From contig CP136062.1 in the NCBI GenBank assembly GCA_032622095.1, positions 165,916,090 through 165,980,089 of the forward strand: a stretch of DNA of 64,000 bases, read 5' to 3'. A program made the translations under genes and the position numbers. This DNA comes from Siphonodentalium dalli. Its lineage: Eukaryota > Mollusca > Scaphopoda > Gadilida > Siphonodentaliidae. The notes under the pieces are model-generated. The model was not told the origin of the DNA. It saw only the letters and a program-made list of their open reading frames with translations, and made no database searches. Positions 1 to 11,275 of the stretch are shown in pieces; position 1 is the first letter of the stretch; every line of letters begins with the position of its first letter.

Positions 1-1011
1 AGCCAGGGGAGCAAATCTTTGCGATAACTCCTAAACCTTTGTATTAGTGTGTGATAAGCAAAATACTCAAAAATGGGGAGATCATTAACTTTGGTTAATT
101 AAAACTGTTGTTTGAAAAACACCGCTATAGCGCTCACTAGTCCTCGCTACAAGATGTTGAATAGGTTACCAGAATTATTATCACTCTCCCAAAAAAATTG
201 CCACAGTGTTCAGTGTTTTGCTTATCGTACACTTCCAATGCGCTGTATCAGTAAATGAACAAATACTAAGATACATGTAACACAAAGAGAGTTTAATGTA
301 TTTAATATATGATAAAGTTTGGTAAAGCCATAGTTAATAAATTATTCTCCATTCGCATCTATGCGTCAACAAGTCAATGGCATTGCCTGATCACCAGACC
401 CATTTTAATGTAGAATTTCGCTAATATGGTTTCCAGTTATGGATGAGGTTATTTCCTAGCAAAGCGGAAATGGCCGAATTGCTCAGAATGATAACCACAC
501 ATGTAGCCAGACATGTTTTGATAAGAACATGAAGCATATGGACATTGTAATGGTCTACATGTTCATGTATGTATAGAGCTAAAGCTCTAATTGACCCCCC
601 CCCCCCTGAACAACATTGGCCACCGATATTACCAGTAGTTGCGAATGTCGGTCATGTGACCAACTTTGAATGTTAATTAAACCGTAAACAAATCATTAAT
701 TGAAATATTGTTTTGTGTATAGTTAATATGGTGCATGGCACTGACGAAAAGCTGGACTGGGTGTTTACAAGGTGTCCATGTGAAAAATTAGTGCAGAGTA
801 CAGTGGTCGCAAAATATTATTATTTAAATAAGACTGTATAAAGATTATCTGCGCCTCTGCGGTTGCCACATATCAACCACTTGACCATGGTTGAACGGCG
901 GTATGGTATCACCAGGCCTACAACCTTGTTAAAGGGGGATGATTAATTAGAGCGTAGCTGTAGTACGTTACTAAAAGCTTGCGATTGATTCAGTTATAAC
1001 ATGTGTCCCAG
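1..1011. other. non-coding stretch with a poly-C tract
   Basis: No exon with both splice signals or a convincing reading frame is visible. The only marked feature is a run of about 13 C at 594-606. The last 30 bases are loosely pyrimidine-containing and end in a usable AG acceptor at 1010-1011 for the exon that follows. Confidence 0.5.
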
Positions 1012-1184
1012 AATTGGATCCGTATCTCCGAGATTATCCACCATTCCATAAATATATCAGAACAAAATCACAGCATCGCAGGCGTTTCGATCAAAAGAAT
1101 AGCAGACTCCGTAACTGGGCGACATGGTTCTCAAATCACGTTTCGATGAAAATTGAAGAATATGATCAATCGTCCTTTCCACAG
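1012..1184 (+). CDS. candidate internal exon, protein not recognised
   Basis: A 173-nt open stretch lies between an acceptor (CCCAG at 1007-1011) and a strong donor (CAG followed by GTACTT at 1185). It starts with the last two bases of a split codon and then gives 57 full codons, so it would be a phase-1 to phase-0 internal exon. The peptide begins (E/K/Q)LDPYLRDYPPF and ends IEEYDQSSFPQ. It is basic and hydrophilic, rich in R/K and aromatic residues, with no membrane segment. The opening LDPYLRDY recalls the start of glycogen branching enzymes, but the rest does not continue that match, so no function is assigned. No neighbouring exon was found within the window. Chance is the main alternative. 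Confidence 0.33.
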
Positions 1185-1899
1185 GTACTTGTACGTTGTA
1201 GCCATCAAACTTGTTACTGACTCATGACTGATCTGTGACGTCATAACTCTGACTAATTTCTACAGAATTGGATGTCTCGTAATCAAAGTCACCAGTGTTT
1301 GACTGTTGTGAATTAGTTGGGCGGTTTATAATGATGTGAAATTTAAGTATCTGTCTTTTGTAATTCACAATACTGTTGTGCATGCAACATGTAACCACAC
1401 TGCACTCAATGACTTTTGAACTTGGTCTTCTCAGTTCACCGAAAATTATGATTTCAATAATGTTATCGCCCGTTATTTTTTCGGAGGTTATATATCATCT
1501 TGTGCCGTCCATGCACAACCATAATCCACACAGTGCTGGCAATATTCCAGGTTATTGAGAAGCCAGTTAGGTCCAATTATTAGCTAAAACAAGAAAAGTC
1601 TCCTTGAACAACAAAACGCACATGGGTCGTAAACCGGAAGAACAATTTCGGGATCCCACAATTTCGTACTATTAACCGCGTACCATAATGCCTTATTTAA
1701 GTTGTTTTCTTTGGTGTGTTTTTTGCTTGCGTTCTCTCTCCCTCTTTATCTCCCCTTTCTCTCTATCTCTCTAAGGGTGGCCATGATAGAGATTGGATAG
1801 TTGGGTAGTAGTGATAATTATTAATTTCGTTGATAACAAGAATAAAAACATAAGAACATTAACATGAACTTGAATGAATATGAGAAATTACGATGACTA
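1185..1899. other. non-coding stretch
   Basis: If 1012-1184 is an exon this would be intron. It holds a CT-rich tract near 1733-1773. I see nothing else. Confidence 0.4.
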
Positions 1900-2000
1900 A
1901 ATGTGACGAACGGAGTGACGGAATGAATATGATGAATGAATATGACGAACGAATATGACGGCATGAATATGACGGAATGAATATGATGAATGAATATGAC
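1900..2000. repeat. degenerate GAATATGACG minisatellite
   Basis: About eight imperfect copies of a 10-12 bp unit (GAATATGACG, GAATATGATG, GAACGAATATGACGG) lie in a row. The open frame on the minus strand here is a by-product of the repeat. Confidence 0.75.
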
Positions 2001-2849
2001 TCTATTGCATGTAAGGACATACGCACCGCCAATAAACACTGTTAAAATATATTTCGGCCAGTTTGACCGAAGTTGAATTTTACAAAAAGTGAGCATATTA
2101 TATCATCACTATTGAAACAGGTATTCCACGAAGCACCAGATCAGATATGGACTCCAGGAGGACAATGCGAGCCCATGTAAACCTTCCGGGAAATTAATAA
2201 CGTATTTGTGTACCGTATCTTAGATTTTCAACCAGAGATGTTTTTCTCCGAAAAGAGTCATAATTGTGGAAATATCTAAAATACGTAATTGTGAGATGTA
2301 AATTGTACATATTGATAAATATTGCCTGTTGTGTTGGAAGCAAACAGTACTAAATTATAACATTATAAAAGATGTATTAAAGGTAAACAAAGTCTTCCAA
2401 ACAACTCCATTCAGTTTGTATATTTATTCCATAATAAAACATATTCATATTAATTATTACATTATATACGTTTGTTCGTTAAAAGTTATAACTGAGATAT
2501 CATTTATAATTATAATTAATAATATCTTCCTCGATCTAAACATTCTTATATTATGAGATACAGCATTACATATACAACTATTGACAATGCAGTAGAATAT
2601 GAATGTGCTGTAGTATGTAAACCTGCTACATGTATACTATGACGAGCTACGTACATTGGTACAATATGGCAGCATATTATAAACAATGACTCACCATATA
2701 CCATTGTATATATTGTAAATAATAAATTAATCGAAGTATGTAAATACCATTGTAGATGCGCATGCACGACACCCACAACATGGTAAATAGCATTGTGGTT
2801 GAAGGTCAAAGTGAAATGTAATAGTGGTACCTTGATTGAAAACTTCACT
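2001..2849. other. AT-rich non-coding stretch
   Basis: Very AT-rich, especially 2330-2560. Open frames are short and full of I, N, Y and K, as expected of AT-rich non-coding DNA. I see nothing functional. Confidence 0.5.
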
Positions 2850-3256
2850 GGTGCTGTGCTACCACCGTGGTTATACTTGGTGATACCATGGTTCACCTTG
2901 GTAGAAAAACTTTACTGTGCTACCACCGTGGTGATACCTTGGTGTCACCTTGGTAGAAAAACCATACTGTGCTACCACCATGGTGATACCTTGGTCGGGT
3001 TTACTGCCACCATGGTTTTACCTTGGTACCAAGACTTTAGTGTGCTACCACCGTGGTACCACCTTGGTGCCACCATGGTTTCACCTTGGTACAAAAACTT
3101 TACTGTGCTACCACCGTGATACCACCTTGGTACCACCGTGGTGTTTTCACCGTGATGCCACTTTGCTGTGCTACCACCATGGTGAACCAAGATGTCACCA
3201 TGGTGAACCAAGGTGGTACCTTGGTGAAACCATGGTTTCACCAAGGTGACACCAAG
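2850..3256. repeat. CCWWGG-rich array (CCATGG / CCTTGG / CCAAGG)
   Basis: About 400 bp in which GTACCACC-GTGG, ACCATGGT and ACCTTGGT recur every 10-25 bp. A loose longer unit of about 55-65 bp (CTACCACCGTGGTGATACCTTGGT, then AAAAACTTTACTGTG) is visible at least four times. In the last 80 bp the words flip to the complementary forms (CCAAGGTGG, CACCAAGG). Because the words are self-complementary, stop codons are rare and three frames on plus and one on minus stay open. These are not believed to be genes. Confidence 0.85.
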
Positions 3257-3715
3257 GGGGATTTTTATATGGGGACCTCTAGATGGGAGCTTACCATTTT
3301 GTTTCTGAATTTGGTTGGTTTCAGTTTTGAATCCACTAGCGCACCCTAAAGGCCACATCTCTCATCCGATTTTCACCAAACTTCATATGGAATATCGGGG
3401 TGACCTCTGGATGGGAGCTTACCATATTTTCCGAATTCTGTTTAAAAACATGGCTGTCAGTGACCATCTTGGATTTCACTCTTTGTATGACTAAATCCTT
3501 TAGCACACCCTACAGGTCACAACTCTCACCCGATCGTCACCAAAGTGCATATGGATCATCGGATTGACCTCTAGATAGGAGCTTGCCATTTGTTTCCGAT
3601 TTTCAATGAAATACATCGCCGCCGGCATCCATCTTGGATTTTACTCTTTGCATCACTAAATCTTTTGGTACATCCTACAGGCCACACCCCCTTGTATTTA
3701 ACTCTGCGTATGACT
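3257..3715. repeat. about 2.5 copies of a ~165-bp degenerate repeat
   Basis: The phrase GACCTCTAGATGGGAGCTTACC recurs with changes near 3274, 3401 and 3569. CATCTTGGATT-T-ACTCTTTG recurs near 3465 and 3629. TCACCCGAT-TCACCAAA recurs near 3366 and 3527. A related repeat class appears at 40880-41085, 42075-42363 and 52400-53680. Confidence 0.75.
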
Positions 3716-4982
3716 AAATCCATTATGTGTTTAGTATTACATAGACACACTAACTTTCTGCATTTGTAAAATTTGACAATAGCCCCTATCCAAGTAGAGC
3801 TTGAGTGTCATTGACACATTCATTTCATTTATCATAGACAAACTTCTATATCTACGTTTCAATACTGTTCTCAAGAAGAACATATTGGAGTCTGCTCTAA
3901 GTGTTATATTAGTAAAAAACGCATTAAAATCACGGTGATTGTTCAATATTTTGAAGCAATTATACATTTTCTTGTAGTCAAATACTTCTAAATGTTACGT
4001 AACACATCAGATTCGAACATACTAACGTATATGCGATCGGAATTGTTCAAAATGCATGTCAGGATGGCTATCAAAATGGCCTACATCCACGTCATATTGG
4101 CCAATTTTTCAGATCGATTCATATCAGAATAGTAAATTGTTTGCCTGGCATGTCGTATTGCTACTTACTATTACCTATCTTTTAATGATGAAAATTAAAC
4201 AATAGCGTCATAATGTAATCCAAATTACCCGTCGCCATCGAACAAAGAAGTTTCGTATAATTGGATACGGGATACGGGATACTGTATATACACGTATACA
4301 CGAAAATACGTGCAGTATATCTGTAGTATCGTGCCGGTCATGAATACCTCAGCATCGTAATGCGCACATTTACGTACCAAACTTCTGCATTTATCTGACA
4401 AACATGATCCAAGATATTCGCCAATGAAAACATCACTATAATATACACGCTGGTGTGTATGATATAGTTCCGCCAACACTGCATATGATTATCCTTCTTG
4501 GTTTGTTGAGGTTGTCCAAAGTTTACCAAAGAGTTTGGCCAACAACATTTGAAGCGCCGCCTCTGACATTCTTTCGATGTTATTGTATATGCATGCACTG
4601 ATATAGACAGCCAGCATGTATGTACATGTAAGTCGATGCGACTTCCATCACCGCATGTATCTGCGGATACTGCGAATGTATATGTGCATTGACCATATCA
4701 AGCCCTCTAACAAAGTTTACGATTGCGTCCACCACTTGTTTCGGTTCAGCTGTTTGTGTTTACACTCAACACAGATCGAAACGATGAGAATAAACATCTG
4801 ATTATTGTCTCTTACATGTGATTACAATAATCAGCGAATCGTTCAATATCGTATCACAAAAAAAATATATATAGATATGTATATCACAACCGTGTGATCA
4901 AATGAGAAGCAACACTACAGAAAATATTACATGCATTAGGTTCTAATGTTAATTCAGAAGTTTGGCTTGTATCCTGACATTG
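3716..4982. other. non-coding stretch
   Basis: No gene, repeat array or terminal repeat recognised. Short open frames on both strands have no family features. 4860-4885 is an A/TATA-rich tract. Confidence 0.45.
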
Positions 4983-5320
4983 TCATATCAGTTGATATGT
5001 ATTTGACACCAGTCTGGACATTGTCAGAAGAAAAGATGATGACACCTCGAAAATCAGGTTGTGGCATTTCTGAATGGGATATGTTAAGTACGGATCCTCG
5101 GTCCCAAGCAGGATTGCTAGAAATTCAATTTTAGGTAAGCCGTCCAAGTAGAGGAACACTGAAACGCCGTTATGATTTAGTATTGTCCCCCATAACTGGT
5201 TCCTTAACATCAGAATTGCGTGGGCTGTACAGCAGAACACTAAGTGATCAAGTTCGTTGTCGTATGCTTTATAACACTGGTGGCAGGTCAAGTTATATAT
5301 CCGATGTCAACGGTATTGTA
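4983..5320 (-). pseudogene. LINE reverse-transcriptase C-terminal remnant (Cys-His motif)
   Basis: The minus strand gives about 100 residues with the motif C-x2-C-x10-H-x4-C (TCHQCYKAYDNELDHLVFCC), followed by L-R-N-x2-W and later F-L-A-I-L-L-G. The same order of landmarks occurs in two other remnants of this window (6579-7268 and 10789-11275). Such a cysteine-histidine knot lies at the C-terminal end of many non-LTR retrotransposon polymerases. The reverse transcriptase core is absent, so this is a 5'-truncated dead copy. It cannot move by itself. Confidence 0.6.
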
Positions 5321-5897
5321 ATCTAAACATACAACCATTCATTTGTGATTGTCCATTGCACGAATTTAATTTCCCCCGTGTGGGCCCGAGATAGAACAGG
5401 CTAACCGTGATGGGTAAAAATATCCCCTAATGTGATACCATGTTTGCCGTGAGATGTTGGAGTCATGGGTGTACTAGGGCGGTCGTGTCACGTGATGCAT
5501 CGACCTGTGGATACGACTTAGCTCATGGTCCTCTTGGTCCTTCATCTCCTCAAGGCGAGTGATTGGGTTGACCCGGCGCAATCCATCGGCTGGTCACGCT
5601 TATCCACAGTGTTTTAGATTACATTTATTTCTGTTTTTCGGGTATGTTGTTTCTTTCTTGTCATGTCTATTTGCCTTCCGTGTCCACGATCGTTATATGT
5701 TTCAGTCTTTTACTGTTAACGCCCGTCTCACTGTGGGGAGGTACCGGGAGGCTAAACGGATCACCGCTTCAGCTATGTATCAGTCTTTGGCCTGACCTTA
5801 ATTCGAAGGGTAGTCGGATGTGGCTGTTGGGCTAGTTGTCGATTATTTCCTTTTCATATGGCAATTCAAAACAAACAAAATCTTAAGAATTATGTAT
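5321..5897. other. non-coding stretch, possibly transposon-derived
   Basis: Slightly GC-richer than its surroundings (5380-5840), with the phrase GTGTGGGCCCGAGATAG near 5378. It may be untranslated transposon sequence, but no family was recognised. Confidence 0.35.
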
Positions 5898-6001
5898 AGG
5901 ATATTCCCGGAGCTGTCGGGCATTCGGGCAAATAATTCAACGAGGCGAAGCCGAGTTGATTATTTGGCCGAATGCCCGACAGCGAGAGGAATATCTGTCC
6001 T
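5898..6001. mobile_element. fold-back (hairpin) element
   Basis: Left arm 5898-5941 and right arm 5955-6001 are near-perfect inverted copies around the word CTGTCGGGCATTCGGGCAAA. The loop is CGAGGCGAAGCCGAG. Two structurally similar fold-backs occur at 8996-9066 and 33841-33972. It has no coding capacity. It is probably a non-autonomous DNA transposon or a hairpin satellite. Confidence 0.8.
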
Positions 6002-6109
6002 AATCCACAGTTATTCCAGTAATAAATCCACATGATTTCTGGAAAAATTACGTTCGATTATATAGTGCAGAGGACCTAAAATATTAAGCCATAAAACTAA
6101 CATCTATAA

Positions 6110-6215
6110 CGGAAATGTGGGGACAATTTCATCTTGGTGAGCATGGTGAGCAAAGTTATATTAAATGCCAAATCATTTTCAACTCTCATTAATTTTGTAA
6201 AAACTAATACACAGA
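6110..6215 (+). repeat. copy 1 of a ~105-bp dispersed direct repeat
   Basis: Starts ACGGAAATGTGGGGACAATT and ends CTCATTAATTTTGTAAA. It matches 8150-8272 closely, except for a ~20-bp gap in this copy after TTTCATCTT. The two copies bracket the LINE remnant at 6510-7268. Confidence 0.8.
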
Positions 6216-6509
6216 TGTAGCGTGTATACACCGAGAAATTCAAAGTCATTCAGTCAATTTCAGGGACAATGTCATTGCGACACGGGGTGATTGGTCTCAT
6301 ACCCACCCTAACGATTGTCATATTTTTCAACAGTTGGAAGTCTCATGTCTGAAACAACATTAAATTTAATTAGATACTCCAGGCAACAAACAGGTTAACG
6401 TTGTCTGATATTTTTGCCAACAAATATCTAGTATTTGATTAGTTGTTTTAGACAAAAAGTCTATATTTCCCCAATATTTGACAAATTTATGTTAGGACTG
6501 AAATCGCCA
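6216..6509. other. non-coding stretch
   Basis: Contains phrases such as TTCAACAGTTGGAA, which recur loosely near 13150. No gene seen. Confidence 0.35.
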
Positions 6510-7268
6510 TCAGTTGGACAAGTTATGTGATGGAATACCCAACAGAGCAATTTCAGTCGATCATATAGTACAGAAGACGTGTATGTACATTCATCCACAC
6601 ATAGACTCCAGATCCAGAGCTTTTCATATGAATCCAACACTGCATCGAAGAATGTGTTTTTTCAGGACCTATCCAGTATTCTTGATAACTGGAGTTTGTC
6701 CTCCTATATGTCTCAATACATATCAACAGCTCTGTTTCCAGAGAAAACAGTTTGGAAAACCCTATCGAAACAGGGCAGTCATGTTTGGAAATCTGAATGG
6801 TCTCACAGGGTGCGCACGGAACCCACCTTTGATAGATTTCGTTTGGTTCACAGCAGTCCAGAATTATCGTTTTTATGGAAAGTCTGCCAAAAGTACCCAG
6901 ATGAGAAGGAGTCATTTTTCATCGCGACACAGCTACTGTGTTACCGAAATTTTGCTGGCGAAACTCAGTGCCTGTTATGTGCGCGAAGTTATATAGACCT
7001 ACCGCAACACATTATAGCGGTTTGCCCAGAACTTGCAGCGTCGCGTAATCATTTTTGGTATCACTTTATAGATATGTTGCCTTTAGGGGCATTTCAACTT
7101 GTGGATTCTTTTGATCAGCAGAGACTTATTGCCCTCTTTCTAGGCTATTTGCCTATTGAACTTTTGGACATTGCATGCATTCCACCTCAAACCATATTGA
7201 GATACTTCTTGAAGGCGACTAGGGCACTGTGGTGCGAATGGAACCATCGTTCGTCATTGGCGTTATAA
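6510..7268 (+). pseudogene. LINE reverse-transcriptase C-terminal remnant
   Basis: An open frame of about 230 codons (6579-7268) carries C-x2-C-x8-H-x4-C (CLLCARSYIDLPQHIIAVC), then R-N-x2-W, then R-L-I-A-L-F-L-G-Y-L. This is the same landmark order as at 4983-5320 and 10789-11275. Before it comes a W-rich region (VWKTLSKQGSHVWKSEW) like the linker between the polymerase core and the terminal zinc motif in non-LTR elements. The core itself is missing, so the copy is 5'-truncated. A second frame open at 6514-6996 is a shadow. It is the best preserved LINE tail here. Confidence 0.6.
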
Positions 7269-7583
7269 TTGTTTGTCACTTATATACATGTAGTCAGTGG
7301 GAGAAGAAAGTCACCATTGTTGGCAAATATAAATAATTGGTAGCCCTCTTATATACAATGGTGTTGTGTTGGGTCTACTATTTGTTTGTAATGTCCAACA
7401 ACGGTGTCTGACAACTGTGATGTGAGGAGTGAACATCTGGTCGTGTGGTCGGCTGGGTTGCTACAGTTCTCCATGAATTTAGGATTATCTAGCTTCAATT
7501 AACCCTCTCTGTTTCTCCCCACTTTTCACTAACTTAACTCATTTCATTCTATTTTCCCATACTGTCTCTATCTGTATCCGGCG

Positions 7584-7587
<4 letters not shown>
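7269..7587. other. probable LINE 3' untranslated region
   Basis: Directly follows the stop codon of the LINE tail. No gene is visible. It continues past the CT tract to about 7870, where GGAATTAAAGATATATAT could be the old 3' end. Confidence 0.35.

Positions 7588-7680
<93 letters not shown>
7588..7680. repeat. (CT)n microsatellite
   Basis: About 46 CT units, nearly perfect, with one A interruption near the right end. It generates artificial RE-repeat and SL-repeat open frames. Confidence 0.97.
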
Positions 7681-7681
<1 letters not shown>

Positions 7682-8149
7682 GTCTTGTTCGTGTGCCCGG
7701 CCGATCTGTTTCCATCTATATTCGTTTTGCTTTGCACATACATAAAGTGTGTACATGTATATATGTTATGTTCTCGTTCCTATGTTCTATTGTTTTTGTA
7801 TGTTCTTGTATTACATGTGTATATCATATATTCATTTATATGGAGGAATTAAAGATATATATATATTAAACAAAGCTACAACTTTGCCTGGCCTGGCCCA
7901 GCCATGGCCACATACAATCTGATACCACCGTGAGTTGTCAAAGCCATGTATGAACGCTCACTGAGTTGTCATTAATCAGTGAGAATAAATGCCGGTCAGT
8001 TTAATTAGCTGATTGTGGAGATAACGGGATGAGTATATGCTCTTGCATGAATGATTGAATATCACGTGGAAGGTATTTCGTCAGATCGAATTGAGAAAGC
8101 CATATAAAACATCGATCCATAAACCGAACATATATACAATTGGGAGATA
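7681..8149. other. non-coding stretch
   Basis: AT-rich. It includes a possible LINE tail to about 7870 and nothing else that I recognise. Confidence 0.35.
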
Positions 8150-8272
8150 TAACGGAAATGTGGGGACAATTTCATCTTACAGAACTGAGAACAAAGCTGC
8201 ATGTGCATGGTGAGCAAAGTAATATTAAATGCCAAATAATTTTCAACTCTCATTAATTTTGTAAACAAAAAT
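8150..8272 (+). repeat. copy 2 of the ~105-bp dispersed direct repeat
   Basis: Same orientation as 6110-6215, about 2.0 kb downstream, with one extra block of about 20 bp (ACAGAACTGAGAACAAAGC) after TTTCATCTT. Confidence 0.8.
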
Positions 8273-8995
8273 AATTTAAATATACATGTCTTGATATATA
8301 TACATTAAATTCCATGATAAATGATATTCCACTTAAATGTTGCCCATAACATCGGAAATGCCATGGCGACTACTGTTGTTTTAGGGACGTGACCACGGGG
8401 TGGGGTTTTCACCGTTAAGAATCTGGAGACCCTAAGTTTTTGCTGGGAATTTAAGTGTGCAACATTCCTCATATATATATTCCTCACTATATTTCCGACT
8501 GTTTGATGAGCCAGTAATTCCAAAACTATCTAACCTAATGGTGTGATGCAAATGCAATTTACCGATTTCGGATATATGTAGTTGGTTCGTGGGAGGGGCG
8601 GGGTCAGTAAGAGATTTCTAAGTCATCACTAAATATAACGTCCATTCGATTATAATAGCTTTTGGTCCAGATATTCGCATTTAAGCCCACCGTGTGGTTT
8701 CCATCTGGATATTGGATGATGTTGCGGTCGCCCCAAACGATACACAATAAAGAGCGCTATCTATTATGAGCTTTTGTAGTTGTTTTCAATGTATTACTCA
8801 TGGATTAGTGAGTGGATTTTTGTGATACATGTACTTGTGTATAATAATAATGATGTCGTAGCCAATGTGTCTCGTATATCGAATTAAGTCCACTGATTGG
8901 TGTCATATAATTCTGCTCTTCGTGCTGTATTATGTAAACTCTTGTTTGAAGCGTGTTACTGATAGTTAGTGGATAGGGCATTCAGGCTTACAATA
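8273..8995. other. non-coding stretch
   Basis: No exon or repeat array recognised. The few open frames lack family features. Confidence 0.4.
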
Positions 8996-9066
8996 ACTGG
9001 TGATTATCTTAACAATAGCTGGGGAATATTTTAATATTTCCCGGTTATTGTTACAATAATCACCAG
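8996..9066. mobile_element. short fold-back element
   Basis: CTGGTGATTATCTTAACAAT on the left pairs with ATTGTTACAATAATCACCAG on the right. The centre, GGAATATTTTAATATTTCC, is itself palindromic. There is almost no loop. Confidence 0.8.
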
Positions 9067-9124
9067 CTTTTTTTGGTAGCAGGGTATAGTCTTGATAATG
9101 TACAAGAGAGAAAAATAGGAAACA

Positions 9125-9985
9125 TGGCAGCTGTGGATTAAAACTCGCTAAGTTTCACTGATGCTGAGGTCAATCCTCAGTACTGGGTTCTTGGTTTTAT
9201 CCGAATGTCAAGATACCTTCTGTGTTTGTCATTGATAAAACGCTACAAGGTATAGCCGGACAATTAAAATATGTCAAACCAATCAGGACTGGGCCACTAA
9301 CTGGCCCTCTGTTGATAGCAAGTTCAACACAAATTCATTCTGACGCTCTTATGCAATTAGCATGTATTGCACCCACACACCAGTATTGGTTACTTCACAC
9401 AAGACATTGAACAGTAGAAGCGCTGTGTTGCGATATAGCTGATTCTTCAGAGTCAGAGATATTGACCGAGTTGGCATCACGGGGAGTTACAGACGTCTGT
9501 AGAGTTTCAAAGGCAGTTGATGGACCAAAATTTCCTTCGAATAGTTATCTTCTTATCTCCAATCGGTGCGAACATCCAACAGCATGGAAGCTTGGGTACA
9601 TGAAGGTAAATATAAGTACGTATGTTCCAAATCCATTACAATGGTTTAACTGTCATGGATATGTTCATGTGCAGGAACATTGTAAAATCAAAGAAAAATA
9701 ATATGAGCACGCTTTTCTGGTTCTGGACATGACCATAAGTCTTGCACAAAACCAAAATAATGTTCTAACTGACAAGGTTCACATGCTGCAAGGGATCGCT
9801 CAAGTCCCATATGGGACTATGAATTCAAAATTCAAAGGTGTGAGACAGAGAGCAATCAAACAACACCATTCGTATATCGCAAACAACACAATTTGACCAT
9901 CCGATAACACCCCGGTTCCTGTGTCACAGGCCATGGAAACATCTATCGAACTTGCCACAGTCCAAAAAAAAACACTCCACTCAAA
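9125..9985 (+). pseudogene. LINE ORF1 (gag-like, CCHC zinc-knuckle) remnant
   Basis: Reading across frameshifts and stops, the plus strand gives an ORF1-like order. First comes a globular part (FVIDKTLQGIAGQLKYVKPI at 9222). Then comes ELASRGVTDVCRV (9465), a GYMKVNISTYVPNP segment, and a first zinc knuckle C-x2-[Y/G]-x3-H-x4-C (FNCHGYVHVQEHC, 9646-9685). Two further degenerate knuckles follow in other frames (CSGSGHDHKSC near 9718 and CSNCQGSHAA near 9762). Known ORF1 proteins of jockey- or CR1-like LINEs in invertebrates bind RNA with such knuckles. There are stops near 9408 and 9700. The reverse-transcriptase half is not next to it. Confidence 0.65.
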
Positions 9986-10342
9986 TTGAGTCAGCAACAC
10001 ATTCTATTCCTGTTGATACGTTTCGTCTATCAGAAAGAGCGATTCATATGTGACCCGCCATATCAAATCCAATCGTAAGTCCACATTTGTTTACCCTGTG
10101 CCAATGCATTCTCTTATATGCGAGTCGACCATATGTCGCCTCGCATATATAAGAGAATGCATTGGCCTAACAATTTTTTACAATTTTAATAATTTTTCCT
10201 TGTATTCTTTAACAATTTTATAATTTCACCCATACAGAGTCCCAGACAAACATGAGCAGACGACACTCTTCTATATGCTTCTATATATGTGTGGGAGAGA
10301 GATATGTTTTATTCCTCCAAATATGGAGACCATTATGGTACA

Positions 10343-10373
<31 letters not shown>

Positions 10374-10690
10374 CACACAATATGATGACATATATACACA
10401 TGCAATACGATTTAACTTGAGAAGGCTAACTTGAAGTAAGCTCATCCATCAAAGTGTGAGTATGCCAATCGAATTCCATAAGTGATAACCAACTCATACC
10501 GAAGACCGAAGAATAGTTCAAGAAACACTATAAATAAATTGTAGCAGTAATAAACCGCAAAAAAAAGAAGTTTGAGACAAGTATATATACATATATATAC
10601 ATATACATACATATATACTTTTGAAATATATATGTATACATATATATATACATACACACATACATACATACGTATACATATATATGAGAT
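10343..10690. repeat. AT and TATACA microsatellites
   Basis: A pure (AT)14 run lies at 10343-10370. A TATACATA/CATA-rich run lies at 10581-10687. The stretch between them is unremarkable. Y/I/V-rich open frames on the minus strand are artefacts of these runs. Confidence 0.85.
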
Positions 10691-10788
10691 GAGGTGATCT
10701 TCTGCACCGATACAATATGCTAAGGGGTTTCTTCCGATATTATATATACGTTAATGAGGTATCCGATATGATTATTTGATCATAGAAC

Positions 10789-11275
10789 TTAGTCAGAGCA
10801 TAGGATGAAAGTAAACCTCACACATCGCTTGAGAAGACGATATTCATCACATAACAATTCAATTTGCATTGGGATACACCCACCAAGGCAGTACGCAAGG
10901 AATGTATACCAATTCAGGTTGTCAATAAAGATAAAGGTTTCAATTCCAAATATGTCAATCAGTGAATACCAACATGTGTTTCGTACCATATGTGCGAACT
11001 CAGATGTACACTCGAGATACCTATGAAACAAGAGATTTGAATATGTTTGGTTGCAGCGACTACATTGGGCGTCATTGGCATACGTGATTTTGGTCAAAAT
11101 ATTGGCCATCTTGGTACAGATTGGAAAATACTCAGGTTCTTCTCGAGAGAGCTGCCAAAGTTTCCACATTGACTGATTGTCGAGTTTTACCTTGAAGAAG
11201 AATGATAGAGAATCGTCTCTTTGATCACTCTGACTCACTTCGCGTGAGTAGTGAGCAGAGAGACAATCTCTTCCA
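10789..11275 (-). pseudogene. LINE reverse-transcriptase C-terminal remnant inside the composite element
   Basis: A minus-strand frame of about 150 codons shows C-x2-C-x9-H-x4-C (CSRCNQTYSNLLFHRYLEC), R-N-x2-W, and F-L-A-Y-C-L-G-G. This is the same order as at 6510-7268, so it is the same LINE family. A tryptophan-rich stretch precedes the motif. It lies wholly between the two arms of the surrounding element, so it was either captured or inserted there. The polymerase core is missing. Confidence 0.6.

Noticed and set aside
1012-1100. Similarity of LDPYLRDY to glycogen branching enzyme
   Set aside because: The match ends after about eight residues and the rest of the exon does not follow that family.
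2793-3358. Overlapping open frames of 98-128 codons on both strands
   Set aside because: They are produced by the CCWWGG array, which lacks stop words in several frames; the peptides are simple repeats of the array.
6514-6996. 160-codon frame overlapping the LINE tail
   Set aside because: The cysteine motif and family landmarks are in the other frame (6579-7268), so this is a shadow.
7549-7743. Minus-strand frame with a long RE repeat
   Set aside because: It is a translation of the (CT)n microsatellite.
10252-10715. Y/I/V-rich frames
   Set aside because: Compositional products of TATACA microsatellites.
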